From Bretschneidera sinensis (Eukaryota > Streptophyta > Magnoliopsida > Brassicales > Akaniaceae), in the NCBI GenBank assembly GCA_023935145.1, contig CM043699.1, positions 145,499,536-145,563,535 on the forward strand: DNA of 64,000 bases, given 5' to 3'. How positions within the stretch are numbered: position 1 is the first letter of the stretch; every line of letters begins with the position of its first letter. The notes beneath the pieces are model-generated. The model was not told the DNA's origin. It saw nothing but the letters and a program-made list of their open reading frames with translations, and made no database searches. Of the stretch, positions 57,520 to 64,000 are shown one piece after another. A program made the position numbers and the translations under genes.

Positions 57520-59635
57520 AATGCCCGTCAAAATGGATTAAAATGGCGGTGACGGTGGCGTTTAAGATATTGCGGGATGGTGGTGACAAAATATTGATAT
57601 GCTTTTTCTGTCATTGTAGCAATTGTTGTTGTGAAAATTGACTAATATTATATTGTGAAATTTTTTCTTTCATTTTTTCAGAGGTGCTATATCTAGGAGA
57701 TAAAGCATTAGCCGTTACCCTTTTTAAAAAAAAATATATTTAAATAAACTCGAGTTTAAACGTGATGAATTAATCTACAGTTGTGTAAAACAAATAAAAT
57801 ATGTAAGGCTGATAAATGAAAAGTAAATTGGTAGCTGGCCTTTCTCCAACGCACAACTGTATGAGTGCCTTTCTCATACCAAAGAATAGGTGAGAACTTT
57901 AATTCGTGCATGGACTTTTGTAGTTCAGATTTTAATGCGAACCGTTAACTGTATTTTTCAGCTCACATGTAATGTTTGGTTAAGTTAATATTGCAGGAAG
58001 ATTATAATTAAGAGAGAAAATAATTGAATTTTGATAAATTAATTTGATTTTTATTGATGTAATTTTTTTAAAAAAAAATTTGGGTTTTTTTTAAAAATCT
58101 TCGTTTGCTCAAAATTTAAAAGATTATCTCAAAACACAAGTTGATAAACTTATGAATAATAATTTCTTATATACTCCACAAAAGAATGAGAACAATAATG
58201 AAGATTGAAATTCATGTGACTGATCAATAAGAACAAAAGTAAGCATAGGAGTACGTAATACGTAATCACATGGTTATGAACTGGAAACTGCTGGCTTTTG
58301 TTTGTTTTTGGAATCTCTAACCGTTCCATTATTAAGACTATATACAGTGTGTCGGCGTTTTGAATACTCTTTATGATAGGGTTGCATGTTTTGGTGGGGT
58401 TGGTTCGTCTCATTCCTCTTCCTTATAATTTGTGAGTGCTCATAGCATATGTCAATTTCCTTACAATCACTATAAATATGCTGTATCATTGTGTATTGAA
58501 ATTTACCAATCTTAGTTAACATGATCGTGGAGCCATTTTTAGGTGTCATTCGTAAACTAATTACCGTATCAACCCGTGGATAAGTGAGGCCAATTTTTCT
58601 TCATAAAAAAAACAACTTTATTTATTTATCAAAGCATACAACTGATGCTAGAATAATCGTTATGTACATGTGTAAACCCTTCATTTTGTATTTCTTAATT
58701 AATAAGAATATCTTCTTAATTTATTGATGAAAACATTTAAGACATGGATAATTGAGTTTCAAATGATAATTTGGAGCCACTAATTGTTGATGATTAAGAT
58801 CATAGAGATCATTTGCATAGTCACAACCAAATTAGATCGACCGCTTCTGTCATGAAGCAGAAGCTAAGCCAGTCCGATTCTTATAAAAAAAACGAATATG
58901 CGGTTCAACCAATCGAACCGATCAAAATCGATCGATTTTCTCTAAACCATGCGAATCAGTTTGAACCGGTAAAACCAATCAGTTCATTACAATCTTCAAT
59001 TCTTCAAGATATTTCTACAAAATCCACAAATTTTGCGATTTTGGGGTTTCAATTTTCATTTTTCAAAAGATGTTGAAAGTTTGTTAGACAATACTAGACA
59101 AGAAACTTGAGAAAAATCGTAGCCATCATGAAATAGTTTGGGATTAGGAGATGTTAGTAAATATGGTGGATACAAAGTCTGGAAAAACAAAAGGATAATG
59201 AATTTGAGGTGTGAAAGAAGACTTTCTTTAAGGATTTATAATTCTTCCTCACTTAATTGCCTTGAATTCTGAAAAATAGTCCTCCAAGATACAATAAAGT
59301 CACTGAGGATCTTTGAGAGTAAATTCAGAGATTCTCTTTTGAGTTCTTTTTGAAACAATGAATGAAGAGGAAGAGGAGGAAGAGGAGGAAAAGAATAAGA
59401 AAAGAATTATAGAGAATGGTTAGTTATTGCGCAATTATTTGGAGAATTTATAGAGTTTTCCAAACCTCCAACAGTCAGAAAAACGAAAAGTTATGAACTA
59501 AAGGACGCAACTCTTGAAGAATCCATTATCACAGTTGTTCCACTCCGTTCCACTCGGTACGCTACGCTCCCCTTGCTCCACTCCGCTTCACTCCGACATC
59601 AATCTTAATTTCTCTATAAATATGTTCCATTCAAT
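57520..59635. other. Gene-free spacer
   Basis: No gene is supportable. 58890-58990 holds repeated AACCGAT/AACCGGT-type words (CCAATCGAACCGATCAAAAT), typical of dispersed repeat debris. 59525-59600 holds short repeats of CCACTCCG/TACGCT type. Confidence 0.4.
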
Positions 59636-59639
59636 ATGA

Positions 59640-60455
59640 GCCACATACTACAACATCACTCTTCGACAAGATAACCTTGTTGGATTCAAATACTATCTGA
59701 AACCCCTTCTTACAAAGTAAATAAATAGAAACAAGGTTCTTCCTAAGGTCCGGTATAAATAAAACATTAATAAGGGTTAGAAGCTTTCCAGATGTGAAGT
59801 CGATCTCAATAGTTATTTTTTTTCTAGAAACTTGGACTCATTGTTTCCCATCAACACTTCACTGGTCACTTCCTCAAATTTCTTGAAGAAGGACTTGTCA
59901 TCATATACATGAACTGTTACTCCAAAACCGAGCTGCCAACCAAATTTTTGAGTTGCCATGTTGATCTCAAAGATCACAGCCACAAGACTCTCTTCTGCCA
60001 TGTTTTCCTTACCCTTTATGTTGGTCTTACGATGCCTACATTATTTGGAAAAGTGACCCTTCTTTCCACAAACAAAGCAAGCTCCATTTTTCTTTCCATT
60101 TTGGGATTTTTTTTCTTCTTAAACTGTTGTTTATTCTTCTTGACTTGCAAATACTGATTCTTAGATTTATTCTCATCCATAAAATGAACTTTAGACTCAA
60201 ATGAAACCAAATTTCTATTGTCACGAAAACTTGACTCTTCTTCTATACAATGATGTTTATGAATTTGTTCTAGTTTGAAATCCTCAGTCTTATACAATAG
60301 TTTCTTACCATAATATTTCCAAGAGGGAGGCAATTTAGCAATAATTGCGCTCACTTGAAAAGTTTCTAGAAGAACTATCTTTTGGGAACGGATCTTATTA
60401 ACTAGTACTTCCAATTCATGGACTTGCTCAAGTACCAGTTTATTATCAACCATAT
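59640..60455 (-). pseudogene. Copia gag-protease fragment
   Basis: The minus-strand frame at 60453-60016 has VHELEVLVNKI, AIIAKLPPSWKYYGKKLLYK and Lys-rich linkers of a Copia gag. The zinc knuckle that should follow has lost Cys residues (LFVERRVTFPNN). Next, 60001-59813 reads GWQLGFGVTVHVYDDKSFF where Copia protease has a D-S/T-G-A motif, so the catalytic site is destroyed. Downstream the frame shifts and continues to about 59640. No LTR was found attached. Confidence 0.82.
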
Positions 60456-60690
60456 TGATGTAGGGGAAAATTTCTCATCCAATGATATCGTGACACATGG
60501 CAACCTCCAAGGAAAAAAAGGTAATTTCATGACTCATACAGATCAACCAATCAAACCGTCACATTTAGCAAAAGGCATAATGGTAATTTCATACCAATGT
60601 CCGAATACTACTACAACATTCCAACTTATGGATAAAATATTATTTAAAAAATCTAGTTTATGTATAAAATTAATCTTATCATGATACTTA

Positions 60691-61445
60691 GGGTGGGTTT
60701 GGGAAAGCTTTTGCCCACAAAAAAAAGAGCCGGTGAGAATAGATTTGATTATTTTTCCTAAAATTATTATTTAGTAAAATTTTACTACAACAACATTTCC
60801 AAAAATAGCTGTTAGAGAAAGCTAAATATCTTCTTTTTTTAGAAGCAAGGGTGGGAGAAGTTTTAAAATGTACTTGATCGGGTAACTCCTAAAGGTTTAA
60901 TGAATCTTATGTAAAATCGAAACTGCCCTTACTACATTTCACTAATGTCCATCTAACTCCTTATATATTCAAATTATCTAAACCCTCAATCCTTATTTCT
61001 TTTTGTTGAAACGACGAACTCGGCTATGGAAATGACACTAGGAAGAAGCAGCCAAAGAAAAAAAAAGATTATAGATATTTTTTTATTTTATTATTAAGTA
61101 ATAAATGATTTTATTAATATAAAGTTGATGATTATTATTAGTTAATGAATAATTTTTTTTTGTTGTTAATAAAGAATACCAATTTAGTTAAAAAAATAAT
61201 TAATTAAAACTGTATATCTTTGAACCATGTCCATTTTGGTAATTTTATAATTTTATAACACTATTAAGATTATAATTACCAAACATTATTATTGATCACA
61301 ACATTTTCATAGTACTTTTGCAAGATAATTTACCAAATGCTACACAGCTTTTAGTAACAGTATTCTCACAGCTCTTTTGGTACCAACACTTTCATAGCAC
61401 TTTTGGCATCAGCGCAGCTACAACTCAGCACTCCTACACACACCC
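60691..61445. mobile_element. Harbinger-like MITE candidate
   Basis: The left end GGGTGGGTTTGGGAAAGC and the reverse complement of the right end, GGGTGTGTGTAGGAGTGC, agree at most positions. Both flanks are TTA (60688-60690 and 61446-61448). The interior is AT-rich with no coding part. Confidence 0.6.
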
Positions 61446-61499
61446 TTACTGATCAATCACTTTTATAATTAGACTCCGTTCCAAGACACTATATAAATG

Positions 61500-61760
61500 G
61501 GCTCTTACTATCAAAGATACACAGACAACTTACAATTACACAACTTTTTAGCTTTATTATTCTCTGATTATTTTTCAAATCACTAGTTAATTGTTAGTAG
61601 TTAGTTAGTTAGTTAGAATGTTAGTTACTCTTGTATTCATCTCTTGTAGCCTATATAAGGTAATCATGTAACCATTTTTGAGTCAATCAATCAATAATTA
61701 GAGTATTTTATTTTCTCTATCTTATTTTTCTTCTTTTGTTTCTTTAAAAAGATACTTGAA
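61500..61760 (+). repeat. Copia-like LTR fragment
   Basis: TTAGTTAGTTAGTTAGAATG, CTCTTGTATTCATCTCTTGT and GCCTATATAAGG, then CAATCAATCAATAATTAGAG and a pyrimidine tract, is the U3-R layout of many plant Copia LTRs. It faces away from the 59.6-60.5-kb gag fragment, so the two are probably unrelated. Confidence 0.55.
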
Positions 61761-63180
61761 TATATGCGTGTTATACTTAGATGTTGTGTGGATGGATGTT
61801 GTTTAGATTTTTTGATGATATGAAATATTAGAATGAATGGGTATTTATATTAGAATTTTGAAGGTAAAAATCATTAAAATAATTGGTAAAATAAAAAAAA
61901 TTAGGTTAAGTGAAGAAAATTGGACGTCTTAATCAAAACAAACAACACAAAATTTGGTAGTAGTACATTTTTCACATCTACAATCACTTATGTTTTCAAA
62001 GATTTGAGATTAGATCTATCGGCGTGGCCTGGGAACAGACAACCTCTGTTTGTGCAATGGTCAGAGAGGAGAGAAAGCAGAAAGAGAGTAGGGCAAAAAA
62101 GAAGAGAAAGATTAATGGATATATGATTTTCTAATCGTGCTTTTGTTTGATAGATGAAGTAATTTGAGAAAAAAGACAAAGGTAAATAAGATATTTCATT
62201 GGTCAACATAACATAATTTGTCTCTTCATTTGAAAAGTTGGGGTTTCCAACTTTTCAAAAACCACTAAAGTTGGATCATAATCACCTTCGATTAATAGTG
62301 ATTTTGTTCCACTTATAAGTGGGCTTAAAGCCAAGACAGAGATCTTCTTTATTTTTTTGTTTTTGAAAATAAAAGATCCATTTTCGTAAACATCGTCCAA
62401 ATATGTTCTTACACTGTTATAATAATAGTTTAATTTTACTTTCACTCATTTTAATTTTTGAATCAAAGATTTTTTTTATATTTTGTTTCGTTAAACGGAT
62501 CGAAGAATTATATTTAGATCAAAATATTATAATATTATTTTTTTTATATTTTTAAAAAAATATTTTTAATTTTTAATTTTTTTTATTAATACTTAAATGA
62601 TAATTGTTTTATTATGATATATATATATATATAATATTTGAAAAGTAAATAATTTGATAGTATCACAAAATCTCAATTCAGATTTATAACAAAAAAATAA
62701 TTTATAATTAATTTTATAACATAAATCTGAGTAATATTAATTTTTATATTTAAATATTGATTGATCGATTGTTTTTTTTATAATTTATGTTTATAATTAT
62801 ATATATTTAAAATATATATATTTAAAATATATATAATTTAATAAATATGTATTTAAAAATATCATTAAATTTAAAATAATGTATTAAAATAAATTAAAAT
62901 CAAAATATTTAATTTAAATAACTAAACCGAAATACTGAAATTCCAGATTATCTCGAACCTGGTAAATTAACGCCGTTAAATAGGTTGCTCTCGAAACACG
63001 TCACCTTCTAAGTTCGAACACCGAACAAATAATTTGGAAACCAAATAATAAAACGTTGAAAGTTCGTTGCCAAAAGATTTAACCACCAAACGGCCAAACC
63101 CACAGTACAGTAGTCCACCGCCCGCGGACCAAACAAGGAATAAAAATTCGTACAAACTGAATGATCAAATACCAGTTGGC
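61761..63180. other. Gene-free spacer
   Basis: AT-rich, including a TA run at 62618-62632 and duplicated TTTAAAATATATATA words near 62805-62835. No coding region is supportable. Confidence 0.35.
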
Positions 63181-63262
63181 CTTTTCTCATTCTCTAACAA
63201 TTTCCCATTCTAGGGTTTCTCTCTAAAGCAGATCTGTTCTTTGGTTCTCTCGATCACTCACT

Positions 63263-63315
63263 ATGTGGCGTTCTCTTTGGCGATCCATCGATCGCTTCTC
63301 TCTCCAGCACTTCAA
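63263..63315 (+). CDS. First coding exon, probable CLEC16A/TRANSPARENT TESTA 9-like protein (partial)
   Basis: Starting at ATGTGGCG the exon reads MWRSLWRSIDRFSLQHF plus two bases, then the donor GTAACT. A leader with CTAGGGTTTCTCTC, typical of plant 5' UTRs, precedes it. As I remember them, plant TT9/GFS9 (CLEC16A-type, Golgi/endosomal trafficking) proteins start MW-x-S-(F/L)-WRS-x-DRFSL, which fits well, but 17 residues are few. The next exon is not visible before the window ends. The frame at 63421-63654 lies in the presumed first intron. Confidence 0.5.
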
Positions 63316-64000
63316 GTAACTTCTCTACTGTCTCGCTCTATCACAGCATTTCAATTTTTCCCTTTTAAATCTTTGGTTTTGTGTTCTCTCTGCCTGCTAA
63401 TTTTACTTGCTTGGTAGAGTTTGGTTCGATACTCCATTGGAATTGGAAATGCTTCATGTTTTAATTTTCTTCTTGCCTTTTCTTTTTTGGACTATATTCT
63501 CTATTTGTTGGAAATAGTTTGTTTGGTAGAGTTTGATTTGAACTTTGTTGACGAATTGGAAATGCTTCATGTATTTTGGATCATTGATTTTTGGAGTCCT
63601 TATGGAGCTGTATTGGTAAAATGTTGCCTTACTGCGTTGAAGTTTTTGATGTAGAAGTTAGGGTTTCGTAATTTGAACTTAGTTGGCTTGTTTGTCAGCA
63701 TACTGGTCTGAGTTAGAAGTTTATTTTTTGAACTAAAATCGATAAACTGTCATCCTATTGTGTTAATTTTTGATGGAGGGAAGAGAAACACGAGGAACTC
63801 CTCTGGGAAAAGCCCCATTCTTGTTTTTCTCCGAGTAGGGACAAACATAGGGTAAAGAGGCACATTTTGGAAGCATTTCTCTGTTTGCTTCTAAACTTGA
63901 ATTGAAATGCTTTACTAAAGTTGAGTTATTCATATATGCTTATTTTAATTGTTGCACTCTAGTAAAGGGATTCTGTTCGATACTGTATTCTCTAGGGCAT
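63316..64000 (+). other. Presumed intron 1 of the gene starting at 63263
   Basis: It starts GTAACT, is T-rich as plant introns are, and runs past the window edge. No acceptor followed by plausible TT9-like coding text was found. Confidence 0.45.

Noticed and set aside
63421..63654. 77-codon plus-strand frame near the right edge
   Set aside because: Lies in the presumed first intron of the gene at 63263, T-rich, no domain.

Overview
This window is nuclear DNA from a flowering plant, most likely a eudicot. The evidence is a seven-exon cytokinin-activating LOG gene with typical plant splice sites, an intronless nepenthesin-type aspartyl protease, strongly AT-rich intergenic DNA, and a dense load of plant-type transposons (Ty3/gypsy Tekay-like and Tat-like elements, Copia, L1-type LINEs, hAT, Harbinger and CACTA derivatives). 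The species cannot be named from the sequence.

Only three host genes can be supported. LOG lies on the minus strand (4884-8967). The aspartyl protease lies on the plus strand (56085-57479). A short first coding exon near the right edge (63263-63315) resembles the start of a CLEC16A/TRANSPARENT TESTA 9-type gene whose remainder lies outside the window.

Region by region: 1-4.6 kb holds repeat remnants and a GGTCGGG-rich MITE. LOG follows, then an AT-rich array of a ~410-bp tandem repeat (9.5-10.7 kb). From 11.5 to 30.4 kb there is one old Tat-like retrotransposon on the minus strand. It has its 5' LTR at 29873-30432, broken gag-pol, a tail-to-tail antisense ORF at 12390-15459 and 48-bp tandem repeats. 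It was later split inside its integrase by a complete Tekay-like element (16167-25099) flanked by the duplication CCAGT. Its antisense ORF was split by a non-autonomous hAT element (13813-14783) that carries a SINE-like tRNA segment. From 30.5 to 43 kb there are LINE remnants; one of them (39286-43045) has an inverted 5' part as expected from twin priming and later received two LTR-derived insertions. From 43.8 to 49.4 kb there are four DNA transposon derivatives with recognisable ends and target duplications. From 50.4 to 53.7 kb there is an AT microsatellite, an LTR remnant and CACTA-like ends. The right end has Copia gag-protease debris (59.6-60.5 kb), a Harbinger-like MITE and a Copia-like LTR.

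No intact transposon protein is present, so the elements here appear to be immobile or dependent on proteins made elsewhere. The window is best read as a nested transposon graveyard between two ordinary plant genes. Its most informative parts are the insertion junctions, several of which show exact target-site duplications, and the composite hAT/SINE and Tat antisense-ORF structures.
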